Positions 49,886-59,280 of a stretch of DNA of 64,000 nucleotides are shown here, piece after piece. The DNA is from an uncultured Bacteroidota bacterium. Its GTDB lineage: Bacteria > Bacteroidota > Bacteroidia > Chitinophagales > Chitinophagaceae. A model generated the notes under the pieces. It had not been told where the DNA came from. It was given only the letters and a program-made list of their open reading frames with translations, and did no database searches. The stretch is from assembly GCA_903903635.1 (NCBI GenBank), contig CAIUZK010000268.1, positions 51,117 to 115,116 of the forward strand. The letters are read 5' to 3'. Every line of letters begins with the position of its first letter. Position 1 is the first letter of the stretch. A program made the position numbers and the translations under genes.

Positions 49886-51514
49886 TCAGTACACCTTCTT
49901 CCCCCCAACCCATGTACCCATAACCTTTGCACCCAGTAGTGCAGTATCGGCTACCTGCATTAAGTCCTTGTCGAGCATTAAAAAATCTGCTTTCTTGCCA
50001 ACCTCTATACTTCCAACTTCTTTCTCTAAAAAATCAGCCTTGGCAGCCCATATCGTCATGCCTTTTAAAGCCTGCTCACGGGACAGGGCATTCTCTACCT
50101 GGAAACCTGTGGCGGGAAAGCCTTTGGCGTCTTTACGCATTACGGCAGCGTAGAATGTTTTGACGGGGGAAATATCTTCGACAGGGAAATCGGTACCGAG
50201 GGGGAGCCAGCCATTTTGCTGCAGCAGTTGCTTATATGCATAGCCGCCCCTGAGGCGCTCCTCGCCTATCCTGTCTTTTGCCCAATACATATCGCTGGTG
50301 GCATGGGTGGGCTGCACCGACGGTATAACTGAGGTGGAACCAAATAAGCTGAAATCCTGCTGATTGACTACCTGTGCATGCTCTATGCGCCAGCGCTTGT
50401 CGTTGGGGCCTTTTAGGTATTTGTTGTAAACATGCAGCACTACCCTGTTGCCACTGTCGCCTATGGCATGGGTACACAACTGAAAATCGGTGCTGATAAG
50501 CATCTGCGCCAATGAATCGAAATGGCTTTGCGGGCTTAGCAGAAATCCGGTCCATCCTGGCTTGTCGATATAGGGCGCCAGAAGGCATGCGCCACGGCTG
50601 CCCAGCGCACCATCGGCATAGGCTTTTATGCCTTTTACAAACAGCCTGTCTGTTTTGTAAGGCCCTTTGGCCAGATACCGGTTAAAATTGGCTGTATCAT
50701 CGCTAAGCATTACATAGAGCCTCATTTGCAGTTTACCTTCCTGTTGCAATGCATCGATAGCAGCCACATCGGTATACATCAGTCCACAATCGGTAATCGT
50801 GGTAAGCCCTTGCGCAAAGCAGTTTTTTTGTGCAGCTACAAGCCATTGCTCATAATCGGCCTTTGTGGGCTTAGGTATTATTTTGGTAATCAATTCTACC
50901 GCATTGTCCACCAGCACGCCTGTGAGGTTGCCATCTATGGTTTCTATCTCTCCTCCATCTATCTTTTGCCCGGCCTTCACACCTGCCATCTCGAGCGCTT
51001 TGGCATTGGCAATGGCAGCATGACCATCTATGCGCTGCAGCAGAAGCGGCTTATCGGGAAACAGTACATTGAGCGGTGCATTGTCGGGGAATTTTTTGGA
51101 AGGCCATTTATTCTGATCCCAGCCACGGCCACGTATCCAGGTCAGTTTAGGGTGCTCTACTTCAAAAGCTTTAACCCTGTGAACAACTTCTTCCCAATCC
51201 TTGCAATCAAATAGATCCACTTCAAACAAGCCCCTGCCATAGCCCACAAAATGTGCATGGGCATCTATAAATCCGGGATAAATGGCCTTGCCACCGGCAT
51301 CCACTATATTGGCAGCAGTGAATTGGTTAAGTATCTCATCGTTCTTACCTACGGCTATAATCTTACCATCTTTAACCGCAAAGGCTTCGGCAACAGCAAA
51401 AGCGCTATCTACAGTATACACCTTGGCATGATGCACAATAAGGTCGGCCGATGGCTTATGGCTGCAGGAAGCAAAAAACAGCAGGATTGAAATTACAGAT
51501 AACAACTTTCGCAT
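49886..51514 (-). CDS. Amidohydrolase (YtcJ-like), predicted lipoprotein
   Basis: A 542-residue metal-dependent hydrolase of the amidohydrolase superfamily (COG1574-like). The metal motif DAHAHF (H86, H88) follows the N-terminal beta part; LTWIRGRGWDQNKWPSKKF, CTHAIGDSGN, RIEHAQVV and PLGTDFPVEDISP are family blocks. Unusually for this mostly cytoplasmic family, it begins with a lipoprotein signal LLFFASC (C17), so it should work outside the cytoplasm, anchored in a membrane. The substrate is unknown. TATCTTTG at 51519-51526 ends 4 bases before the ATG, fixing the start. A relic of a paralogue lies at 48541-48621. Confidence 0.92.
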   Translation of the reverse strand: MRKLLSVISILLFFASCSHKPSADLIVHHAKVYTVDSAFAVAEAFAVKDGKIIAVGKNDEILNQFTAANIVDAGGKAIYPGFIDAHAHFVGYGRGLFEVDLFDCKDWEEVVHRVKAFEVEHPKLTWIRGRGWDQNKWPSKKFPDNAPLNVLFPDKPLLLQRIDGHAAIANAKALEMAGVKAGQKIDGGEIETIDGNLTGVLVDNAVELITKIIPKPTKADYEQWLVAAQKNCFAQGLTTITDCGLMYTDVAAIDALQQEGKLQMRLYVMLSDDTANFNRYLAKGPYKTDRLFVKGIKAYADGALGSRGACLLAPYIDKPGWTGFLLSPQSHFDSLAQMLISTDFQLCTHAIGDSGNRVVLHVYNKYLKGPNDKRWRIEHAQVVNQQDFSLFGSTSVIPSVQPTHATSDMYWAKDRIGEERLRGGYAYKQLLQQNGWLPLGTDFPVEDISPVKTFYAAVMRKDAKGFPATGFQVENALSREQALKGMTIWAAKADFLEKEVGSIEVGKKADFLMLDKDLMQVADTALLGAKVMGTWVGGKKVY

Positions 51515-51518
51515 GAGG

Positions 51519-51526
51519 CAAAGATA
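51519..51526 (-). promoter_or_regulatory. Promoter -7 box TATCTTTG for the amidohydrolase
   Basis: Minus-strand TAnnTTTG followed by C, 4 bases before the start codon; predicts a leaderless mRNA. Confidence 0.65.
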
Positions 51527-51728
51527 ATGTTTGGTTTCACCATTTCATTTGTTGCTATCATTTTTCAAGACGAAATGAAACGCACTAAAACCCGGTTCGA
51601 CCGCGCAGTAACTAAAAATATTCATATCCCCATTTCAACCTTTACCACCTCGCCGACCGTCTAATTCACAATTTCTGTCAGCAGGAAATTATTTGACATT
51701 TGTCAAAATCATTACAAATCGTGGTGTT

Positions 51729-51736
51729 TATCTTTG
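51729..51736 (+). promoter_or_regulatory. Promoter -7 box TATCTTTG
   Basis: Precedes the ATG at 51762 by 25 bases and rules out the longer start at 51693. Confidence 0.6.
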
Positions 51737-51761
51737 GTCTTTAATTCTGCACTTATTAAAA

Positions 51762-52394
51762 ATGGAATTTATGAAAATACTTCTTTTAATCTCAACACTG
51801 TTCATCAGTACACACCTATTGGCACAAAGAGATTACGAACCAAACAACAGGGAAAAAAATGCTCCGCTTGTATATGGGCAACTGGGTTCAGGTGGCGGCA
51901 CTGCGCTTTCAGGTAAAATCGGCATCAATATGATACTCAGCAACAACAGTATTTTTTCATTGTACTATGGGGCAAGCACACACAGAGCATCAACTACTCC
52001 ATCGGATTATACTAAAGGAATATTGGATGGCGATCCCCAGCAAACACTAGGTTCCGTGATATTTTGTTTCGGCAAAATATTTAATACAAACAGCCCATAT
52101 GTAAGATATGTATTAAGAGGAGGGCTCTCTGGCGGGACAGTGGCTACACCCACCAACTTCCAACCCAATAGTGGCTGGTTTTCGTCCAATTACACCTACT
52201 CGTATAAAAATGAACTAACCATGGGCCTGGTACTTAACCCAGCTATAGAATTTCCCCTGACCCGTCATTTTGGTTTAGCTGCAGGTGGCTATGCAAATAT
52301 CAACCCTGTTATGCCGGTTTTCGGAGTTGATGTAACCTTGATTTTTGGCGGGGTAAGGCACCATCTTGACAACAGGGCACGCAGGAAATATTAA
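51762..52394 (+). CDS. Exported outer-membrane beta-barrel-like protein
   Basis: A 210-residue protein (or 207 from the ATG at 51771) with signal peptide MKILLLISTLFISTHLLAQ. The mature sequence is Gly/Tyr/Asn-rich with alternating hydrophobic residues (LYYGASTHRASTT, YVLRGGLSGGTVATPTNFQ, FGLAAGGYANINPVMPVFG), as in small outer-membrane barrels. The promoter box at 51729-51736 lies inside the longer possible frame, so the shorter start is chosen. It ends in basic residues (NRARRKY), unusual for a barrel end, so the last strand may be earlier. Confidence 0.75.
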   Translation: MEFMKILLLISTLFISTHLLAQRDYEPNNREKNAPLVYGQLGSGGGTALSGKIGINMILSNNSIFSLYYGASTHRASTTPSDYTKGILDGDPQQTLGSVIFCFGKIFNTNSPYVRYVLRGGLSGGTVATPTNFQPNSGWFSSNYTYSYKNELTMGLVLNPAIEFPLTRHFGLAAGGYANINPVMPVFGVDVTLIFGGVRHHLDNRARRKY

Positions 52395-52518
52395 CCAGCC
52401 AACATTAAAAAGAAAACAACGAAAACAACGCATTAACTAAGCTAGGAATTTTGCAACCTTATTCAATACCTTGATTGTTTCTATCTTTTATTACCTTACC
52501 TGCTTTAAATACACAACT

Positions 52519-54918
52519 ATGTTCAGAAATATCTTTTTACTCCTTTTGCTGATACCATCTCTTTGCATGGCCCAGCGGGTACAACGGGTAAGGGGCACAG
52601 TAACAGATAAAGAATCCAGGATGCCATTGGTGGGTGTAAGTATAGGTGTAACCGATGTTTCGCCTGCAATAGGAGCAGTGTCGGATATGGACGGAAATTT
52701 CACGATAGAGAATGTGCCCGTAGGCAAGCACACCATTACCATATCGTATGTAGGCTACCAGAGCGCCACCATGAGCAATGTGCTGGTAACCTCGGCCAAA
52801 GAAGTGGTATTGCCCATAGAACTGGAAGAGAGCGCGGTAAAAATAAATGAGGTTGTCATCAGCCATAAACGTGACCACATTAACGAAATGGCCCTTGTAA
52901 GTACCAAAACATTTGATGTGCAGGAGACAGAGCGCTATGCCGGCAGCCGTTCGGATCCCGCCCGCATGGCTTCCAACTTTGCCGGGGTGCAGGGTGGAGA
53001 TGATTCGCGCAATGATATTGTAATCAGGGGCAACAGTCCGCAGGGTGTGCTATGGCGGCTGGAAGGCATAGATATACCCAATCCCAACCATTTCAATATA
53101 CCCGGTACAACCGGCGGCCCGGTGAGTATGCTGAACAGCAAAACCCTTGCCAACAGCGACTTTTTCATGGGAGCTTTTCCTGCTGAGTATGGCGATGCTA
53201 TTGCCGGTGTGTTTGATGTTAAGCTGCGCAATGGCAATAAAGACCGTTATGAGTTTACGGGGCAATTTGGTTTCCTGGGAACAGAACTGGCAGCAGAGGG
53301 TCCACTGGCCAAAAACGGTGCTTCCTTTCTACTCACTTACCGATATTCCACACTGGCTTTGTTTCAGGGAATGAACATCAAGATCGGCACTTCATCCATA
53401 CCCAATTACCAGGATGCAACTTTCAAACTCAATTTTCCTGTGAGCAAGAAGACCGATATCTCAGTATTTGGGATTGGCGGACTCAGCAATATAAACCTGA
53501 TAGTTAGCACACTTAAAACACCACCCAGTGAGCTTTATGGAGAAAGCGACCGTGATCAGTACTTTACTTCGAATACCGGTATCATAGGCGCATCATGGAG
53601 CCATACCATAGACCAGAATACCTTTACCAAATTTACTGTGGCCGAAACAGGAAGCAATGTGTATGCCAACCATGACTATGTATTCCGTGACGCGGCAACC
53701 TATCATCTCGATTCCTTAAAGAACATTCTTGGTTATAAATTTCTTACCAATACTACAGTTGCCCACTGGTACCTTAATAAAAAGCTATCATCGAAACAAA
53801 CCCTAAAGTTTGGTTTGGTAAACAATTACTATCATGTGAATCTGACCGATAGCAGCAGGCAATATCCCATAAGCCAGCAGGCATGGCAACACAGGGAAGA
53901 CTATAATGGCGGCACCGACCTGGTACAGGCATATATTCAGTACAAGTACCGCCCATCGGACAAGCTTACCTTTACCGGCGGATTGCATGCGCAATACCTT
54001 AGCCACAACCAGTCTCAATCAGTAGAGCCCCGTTTAGGCATGAAATGGGCGCCTGATGAAAACAATATCATCACGGCAGGGTATGGGCTGCACAGTGAGA
54101 TGATACAGTTGTACCAGTATTTTGCTATTGATACCAACAAAAAAATGCAGAACTACAATACCGGTTTTATACGCAGCAATCACTTTGTGGTGGGCTATGA
54201 TAAAATACTGTCTAATGATATTCGCCTGAAACTGGAAACCTACTACCAGTACCTGTTTGATGTTCCGGTTGAGGACAGGGCAGGATCATCGTTCTCCTCT
54301 TTGGATCAGGGTTCCGGGTACTCGCGTGAATTTCCCGGATTGCTGAAAAATACCGGAACCGGTTATAATTACGGCGCTGAACTGACCCTTGAAAAAAGGT
54401 TCAGTCATGGCTATTATATATTGCTTACCGGATCGCTGTTTGATTCTAAGGCCAGGGGTAATGATGGTGTTTACCGAAACACCGATTACAACAGCCATTT
54501 TGCCACCAATATGCTTGCAGGTTACGAGCACAAACTGGGCAAGTACAGTATATTCATCGCAGGAATGAAAGTGACGTACATAGGTGGTAAATTATATTCT
54601 CCGGTCAGTGATTCTTTGTCGAATAAGCTGGGGGATATGGTGGTAATTGACAGCCAGCGCAATACGCTGCAGTTCAAAAATTATTTCCGCACCGACCTTA
54701 AGTTAGGTGTCCGTTTCAATTCGAAGAAAGTAACCCATGAACTGGCGCTCGACCTGGTTAATATTTTCAATACGCAGAACATAATTTCGCAGACTTACAG
54801 CTACGGATTATTGCAGCAGGGTAAAACCCCGTTTTATTATCAGTACCAGTTAGGGTTCCTGCCTATCTTCTACTACAGGCTTGATTTTGGCGGGAAACAG
54901 CATACCCAACCTAAGTAG
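52519..54918 (+). CDS. TonB-dependent receptor with carboxypeptidase-like N-terminal domain
   Basis: A 799-residue outer-membrane receptor. Signal peptide to CMAQ (about 18), a CarboxypepD_reg-like domain (about 25-105: GTVTDKESRMPLVGVSIGVT, GKHTITISYVGYQS), a plug with SDPARMASNFAGVQGGDD and IVIRGNSPQGVLWRLEGIDI, then a beta-barrel rich in aromatic strands ending RLDFGGKQHTQPK. It probably takes up a TonB-energised substrate, but no SusD partner is encoded next to it, so polysaccharide uptake is not implied. The ATG at 52519 (MFRNIFLLLLLIPSLCMAQ) gives the proper signal peptide; an earlier in-frame start would not. Confidence 0.92.
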   Translation: MFRNIFLLLLLIPSLCMAQRVQRVRGTVTDKESRMPLVGVSIGVTDVSPAIGAVSDMDGNFTIENVPVGKHTITISYVGYQSATMSNVLVTSAKEVVLPIELEESAVKINEVVISHKRDHINEMALVSTKTFDVQETERYAGSRSDPARMASNFAGVQGGDDSRNDIVIRGNSPQGVLWRLEGIDIPNPNHFNIPGTTGGPVSMLNSKTLANSDFFMGAFPAEYGDAIAGVFDVKLRNGNKDRYEFTGQFGFLGTELAAEGPLAKNGASFLLTYRYSTLALFQGMNIKIGTSSIPNYQDATFKLNFPVSKKTDISVFGIGGLSNINLIVSTLKTPPSELYGESDRDQYFTSNTGIIGASWSHTIDQNTFTKFTVAETGSNVYANHDYVFRDAATYHLDSLKNILGYKFLTNTTVAHWYLNKKLSSKQTLKFGLVNNYYHVNLTDSSRQYPISQQAWQHREDYNGGTDLVQAYIQYKYRPSDKLTFTGGLHAQYLSHNQSQSVEPRLGMKWAPDENNIITAGYGLHSEMIQLYQYFAIDTNKKMQNYNTGFIRSNHFVVGYDKILSNDIRLKLETYYQYLFDVPVEDRAGSSFSSLDQGSGYSREFPGLLKNTGTGYNYGAELTLEKRFSHGYYILLTGSLFDSKARGNDGVYRNTDYNSHFATNMLAGYEHKLGKYSIFIAGMKVTYIGGKLYSPVSDSLSNKLGDMVVIDSQRNTLQFKNYFRTDLKLGVRFNSKKVTHELALDLVNIFNTQNIISQTYSYGLLQQGKTPFYYQYQLGFLPIFYYRLDFGGKQHTQPK

Positions 54919-54938
54919 GTGGGCATGCTGGAAGATTA

Positions 54939-56465
54939 TTAGTTTATCAGAACATTTCCGGTCATATCTACCGGTATGGGGATGCCCATATAAGTAAGTA
55001 TTGTGGGAGCAAGGTCTCCGAGTTTTCCGGGCTTCAATTGTCCTTTATAATCATTGGAAATCATGAATAAAGGTACCGGGTTAAGAGAGTGCTGGGTATT
55101 GGGTGTTCCATCCTCATTGATCATATAGTCGGCATTGCCGTGATCGGCGGTAAGGAAAACAGCATAACCTTTGGATAATGCCAAAGGAACAATACGGCTT
55201 ACACAATTGTCTACAGTTTCAACAGCCTTTGTAACGGCTTCCCATATACCGGTATGGCCAACCATATCGGCATTGGCAAAGTTCAGACAAATAAAGTCTG
55301 CCGACTGATTTTCGATCTCAGGCATAATGGCATCAGTAACTTCAAAGGCGCTCATCTCCGGTTTCTGGTCATAGGTTGACACAGTGCGGGGAGAAGGTAT
55401 CATAATGCGTTTTTCACCTTCAAAAGGCTGCTCTCTGCCGCCTGAAAAGAAGAAGGTAACATGAGCGTATTTTTCTGTTTCGGCTATGCGGATCTGTGTT
55501 TTATGATTATCGGCCAGTACCTCGCCCAGTGTTTTGGTAAGGTCTTTATTTTCGAATATTACATTGATGTTTTTGAAACTCTTGTTGTACTCGGTCATGG
55601 TGACATAGTGCAGCATATAGGTATGCATATCCTGCTCAGGAAAGTCCTGCTGTGTCAGCGCCATGGTTATCTCCCGGCACCTGTCTGTACGGAAGTTGAA
55701 GCACAATACCACATCTCCATCCTTTATGGTTGCCAGTGGCTTACCTTCCATATCACAGGCCACGATTGGTTTTACAAACTCATCGGTAACGCCATTGGTA
55801 TAGGAGCGTTCCAAGGCTTCAACCGGATCGATGACCTGGTCGCCAATTCCCTGTGTTAAGGCATCGTAAGCAATCTTTACCCGCTCCCAGCGCTTATCGC
55901 GGTCCATGGCATAAAATCTACCGGTAACAGAGGCTAATTTGGCACCTGTTTGCTCCAGATGTGCAGCCAGTTCTTTTATAAAGTTCAGTCCGCTTTTAGG
56001 GTCGCAATCCCTTCCATCGGTAAATGCATGTACCGCAACATCGGGGATATTGTGTTTTTGAGCCAGTGTACACAGTTCCTTCACATGATTGATATGAGAA
56101 TGCACACCGCCGTCACTTACAAGACCCATCAGGTGCAATGTTCTTCCCGGCACCTTAGCCGCTTCGAATGCAGCATTAAGTACGCCGCTTCGATCCAGGT
56201 CGCCGTTTCTGATAGCAACATTTATGCGCTCCAATTCCTGATACACAATACGGCCTGCGCCAATATTGAGATGCCCTACTTCCGAATTGCCCATCTGGCC
56301 ATCCGGCAAGCCTACAGCCTCGCCGCAGGTTATCAGTTCGGTATTGGGGTACTTATCGTATAATGATTTTACAAAAGGAACATTTGCATTGGCTATGGCA
56401 TCGGCTGCGGGTACTCGTCCATGTCCCCAGCCATCCATTATAATGAGCATTGCTTTCTTAGACAT
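54939..56465 (-). CDS. gpmI: 2,3-bisphosphoglycerate-independent phosphoglycerate mutase
   Basis: A 508-residue glycolytic enzyme converting 3- to 2-phosphoglycerate. Metal ligand D11 in IIMDGWGHG, catalytic Ser61 in QMGNSEVGH, FNFRTDRCREI, and the second metal site in TADHGNADYM are all present. The frame extends further upstream, but TACCTTTG at 56470-56477 ends 4 bases before the ATG at 56465 (MSKKAMLIIMDGWG), which is also the family's usual start, so the longer form is rejected. Single gene, convergent with the TonB receptor gene. Confidence 0.97.
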   Translation of the reverse strand: MSKKAMLIIMDGWGHGRVPAADAIANANVPFVKSLYDKYPNTELITCGEAVGLPDGQMGNSEVGHLNIGAGRIVYQELERINVAIRNGDLDRSGVLNAAFEAAKVPGRTLHLMGLVSDGGVHSHINHVKELCTLAQKHNIPDVAVHAFTDGRDCDPKSGLNFIKELAAHLEQTGAKLASVTGRFYAMDRDKRWERVKIAYDALTQGIGDQVIDPVEALERSYTNGVTDEFVKPIVACDMEGKPLATIKDGDVVLCFNFRTDRCREITMALTQQDFPEQDMHTYMLHYVTMTEYNKSFKNINVIFENKDLTKTLGEVLADNHKTQIRIAETEKYAHVTFFFSGGREQPFEGEKRIMIPSPRTVSTYDQKPEMSAFEVTDAIMPEIENQSADFICLNFANADMVGHTGIWEAVTKAVETVDNCVSRIVPLALSKGYAVFLTADHGNADYMINEDGTPNTQHSLNPVPLFMISNDYKGQLKPGKLGDLAPTILTYMGIPIPVDMTGNVLIN

Positions 56466-56469
56466 GGTG

Positions 56470-56477
56470 CAAAGGTA
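56470..56477 (-). promoter_or_regulatory. Promoter -7 box TACCTTTG for gpmI
   Basis: Ends 4 bases before the gpmI start codon; decides the start and predicts a leaderless mRNA. Confidence 0.7.
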
Positions 56478-56683
56478 AGAAAAAACGACCTGCCATAAAA
56501 CGGGAACCGGCACTCATGATCAATATATTTATATCAGCAGGTTGCCAGATTATTCATGCAGATATTTAATTTTATAAGAATAGCATTACCCAGGCAACTT
56601 TTCTTAACCAACCTGCATATATAGAACAGTATAACCAAACAAATAACCTTTCAGCTTACCGATACTGAGCTTTAACTATAAGA

Positions 56684-57214
56684 ATGACCGGACAAAAGGC
56701 CATAGAAGGATGTAAAAGGCAAGACAGGATCTCGCAGAAATACCTGTTTGACACCTATTCGGATGGGATGCTGATGGTATGCCTGCGCTATGTTAAGAGT
56801 TTGCCGGATGCGGAAGAAATCATGCTGAATGGTTTTTATAATTTCTATAAGTCAATTGACCGGTTTGTGTATAATGGAAATGGAAGCATAGGTGGCTGGC
56901 TGAGGAAAATAATGGTCAATGAATGCCTGATGTACCTGCGCAGGCAAGGGCGGTTGACGATAGTTAATGAGGATTATGCAGCGAAAATAGGGGAAGATGA
57001 CGGGCAGATAGGGAGAATGAATGCAAATGAAATATTCAAACTGGTGATGGATCTTCCGGCAGGATACCGCACTGTGTTTAATCTTTTTGTGATTGAAGGT
57101 TACGCTCACAAGGAAATAGCAAGGCTTCTCGGCATTACCGAAGGAACATCGAAATCTCAGTTAAGTAAGGCAAGAATACAACTGCAAAAAGTGATAAAAG
57201 AAAACGTGAAATGA
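56684..57214 (+). CDS. ECF RNA polymerase sigma factor
   Basis: A 176-residue sigma factor. Region 2: LMVCLRYVKSLPDAEEIMLN and GWLRKIMVNECLMYLRRQGR; region 4: LPAGYRTVFNLFVIEGYAHK and EIARLLGITEGTSKSQLSKA. The N-terminus is complete with an ATG at 56684. It overlaps the next gene by 4 bases (ATGA), and a third gene follows after 23 bases, forming an envelope-related operon ended by the terminator at 59209. It probably responds to an envelope signal transmitted by the next protein. Confidence 0.92.
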   Translation: MTGQKAIEGCKRQDRISQKYLFDTYSDGMLMVCLRYVKSLPDAEEIMLNGFYNFYKSIDRFVYNGNGSIGGWLRKIMVNECLMYLRRQGRLTIVNEDYAAKIGEDDGQIGRMNANEIFKLVMDLPAGYRTVFNLFVIEGYAHKEIARLLGITEGTSKSQLSKARIQLQKVIKENVK

Positions 57215-57978
57215 ATATTATGGAAAGTGATAAAGAGGTAAAGAAAAAACTGGAAACAATCAGTACCCTGTCTGGCGGTATAGTTTTTGGAAATGAGGAA
57301 GCCTGGGAAAAACTACAGGCAAGGATGGATAAAAAGCCGGCAAGGATATTTGCACTTAAGTACAAATTGGCCGCCGCAGCCGTTTTGCTGATACTTGTAA
57401 GCATGGCTTCAATCTATAAGTTTGTGCCGCATAACAGTACCAATAGGAATGCACCGGTAGCGGCAAAAAATAAGGCAACAATAATCGCAGCACCCAATCC
57501 TCCGACACCTGCGATTGCCAAAAAAGAACCGGTATCGGAAAGAGCCACTGCTTCACCATTGCGAAAGAAGCAGCCAGCTAATGGTGGCACTACAAAGGTT
57601 GCAGGAATAAGGAGGAAGCCTAAGTCTGAATTTACTGTTGCGCCAATTTCAAAATCAGTGGTAAATAATAAGGTTAGCCATGATCAACTGACCAACAATA
57701 TGGCATCGCCAATGCCCTTAGAAATGGCTATGAGGGTGCTGCATATAAACGAGCTCAACACAAATGCGAAGGGCCGGCAGCCTGCACCGGTTAAGCATAG
57801 CGCCACAGTGACCAGCCAGATGCCTGTTGTGCATTTTAATGACCTGGGAGAAAACCGGTCGCAAAAAATAATGGAAGAACTGGAAATGAAGTACAAGCAA
57901 CAACTAGCGCTAAACAGGCAAAGCCAAAATCAGAATTATCAAGTAGTAACAACACAGCGCATCAAAACCAACAAATAA
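57211..57978 (+). CDS. Transmembrane protein, probable anti-sigma factor
   Basis: A 255-residue protein with a cytoplasmic N-terminal part (LSGGIVFGNEEAWEKLQARM), one membrane segment (about 52-70, LAAAAVLLILVSMASIYKFV), and a long periplasmic part that is Pro/Ala/Lys-rich then Gln/Asn-rich. The 4-base overlap with the sigma gene and the single-pass topology indicate an anti-sigma role. No zinc-binding anti-sigma motif is present. ATG 57211; a second ATG at 57220 is possible. Confidence 0.75.
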   Translation: MNIMESDKEVKKKLETISTLSGGIVFGNEEAWEKLQARMDKKPARIFALKYKLAAAAVLLILVSMASIYKFVPHNSTNRNAPVAAKNKATIIAAPNPPTPAIAKKEPVSERATASPLRKKQPANGGTTKVAGIRRKPKSEFTVAPISKSVVNNKVSHDQLTNNMASPMPLEMAMRVLHINELNTNAKGRQPAPVKHSATVTSQMPVVHFNDLGENRSQKIMEELEMKYKQQLALNRQSQNQNYQVVTTQRIKTNK

Positions 57979-58001
57979 ACTAATTCAGAAAACGAGTGCT
58001 T

Positions 58002-59222
58002 ATGAATAAATCTGTTTTTTGCCTGCTGTTTTTAGTTACAGTACTCACTGGTCAAGTGTTTGCCCAGAACGAATTTGCGCCAAGATTTTCGCAGGCAGAC
58101 AAGCTATTCAATATATACCCTCCTTTTGTCAAAAACATACATACCGCACATCTTCGCAAAAATGAGAAGATGATTGTTGAGCTGGCTGACCTTAGCGATT
58201 ATGATATGCTGAACCACCTGGATAGCGTATTGTATTCGTTTATGGAGGATATAGCGTTTTACAAAGATTCTATACCTGCAACAGGCAATGTTCGTATTGA
58301 TTATGTTGTGACAGAAGAGAAAAGAGACCGGATCATCAGGTTCAAGAAATATGAGGCGGATGGCGTGCTATTTGTAAAGCAAAATGATGAAGTTGCAAGG
58401 CTTAAGCTGGAGCAGGATACGGTGCACATAACCCTACAGAAAAAGCCCAATGACAGAAGCGACCATGCACATTTTTATGACTTTCCTGTTCAGATTACCT
58501 TTTGCCTCAATAATTATGCCGACATAGATACCTTGCTGGCCGATAAGGGATTGATAACTGCCGTTGTTGATACGCTTAAAAAGGCCATACCTCCTAATAA
58601 ACTTAATCCGGAGTATAATTTCCCATACAGCGTACCAACAAAGTCTACAGTGGATTACTACCCATACAGAGCTTACGACAAAATGTACCGGTCATCAGAA
58701 ATACTGCCTCATGGTAACCTCGGCGCTCCCGGTGGCTACGGCAGAAACAAGTTGGCTGTATATGTCAATCTTGCTGCCGGCCTTGTAAGAAATACATTAG
58801 CGCCGAGCGCTGAACTGGGTCTTACAAAACTTCACTTTAGCCCGCATAAGACAGATCCTGATAATTTCCAATTCACGAGCGTGTATCTCTCTTCGCTATT
58901 CTTATTCAGCCAGGCCGAATTTGGCGGGCAGAGTATGTACCAGAATTACTTTGTAAACCTGGAAACAGGGGCATCAGGCAATGATGAGGATGTGCTCGGT
59001 CTGAAAGTAAAATCAGTATCCGGCGGGGTAGGTTACTTGTTCATAAGAAACGGCGACTATTTTCAGAGGAATACGTTTAGGTTTTTTATGGGGTTCCGCT
59101 TAAAATCAGGAATATCATTGTACCCGGAAATTATTGCTGACAACAATTTCAAACAGCTATTCCCCGGCCTGTCGGTTAAGCTGTTTGGCTTCAAGAGAGA
59201 GCAACAAAAAAGGAGAAGGTGA
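58002..59222 (+). CDS. Exported hypothetical protein with C-terminal barrel-like part
   Basis: A 406-residue protein with signal peptide ending VFAQ (about 22). The N-terminal half contains charged helical and beta segments (NLVEL-like stretches, for example NEKMIVELADLSDYDMLNHL); the C-terminal half (about 245-400) alternates residues like outer-membrane strands (LAVYVNLAAGLVRNTLAPSA, NTFRFFMGFRLKSGISLYPE). ATG 58002 is chosen over a GTG six bases earlier. As third gene of the sigma / anti-sigma operon it is a candidate effector or sensor in the envelope. The family is unknown. Confidence 0.72.
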   Translation: MNKSVFCLLFLVTVLTGQVFAQNEFAPRFSQADKLFNIYPPFVKNIHTAHLRKNEKMIVELADLSDYDMLNHLDSVLYSFMEDIAFYKDSIPATGNVRIDYVVTEEKRDRIIRFKKYEADGVLFVKQNDEVARLKLEQDTVHITLQKKPNDRSDHAHFYDFPVQITFCLNNYADIDTLLADKGLITAVVDTLKKAIPPNKLNPEYNFPYSVPTKSTVDYYPYRAYDKMYRSSEILPHGNLGAPGGYGRNKLAVYVNLAAGLVRNTLAPSAELGLTKLHFSPHKTDPDNFQFTSVYLSSLFLFSQAEFGGQSMYQNYFVNLETGASGNDEDVLGLKVKSVSGGVGYLFIRNGDYFQRNTFRFFMGFRLKSGISLYPEIIADNNFKQLFPGLSVKLFGFKREQQKRRR

Positions 59223-59252
59223 AACCATTCTAACTGGTCCAACTTCTCCTTT
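59209..59252. terminator. Hairpin terminator spanning the stop codon
   Basis: AAAGGAGAAG (59209-59218) and CTTCTCCTTT (59243-59252) are perfectly complementary around a 24-base loop that contains the TGA of the preceding gene. It lies between convergent genes and can serve both. Confidence 0.6.
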
Positions 59253-59280
59253 ATACAAGAATATTTTACTAGCGGTATAA

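Noticed and set aside
52471..52518. Longer N-terminus for the TonB receptor
   Set aside because: The extension precedes a perfect signal peptide starting at 52519 and would place it internally.
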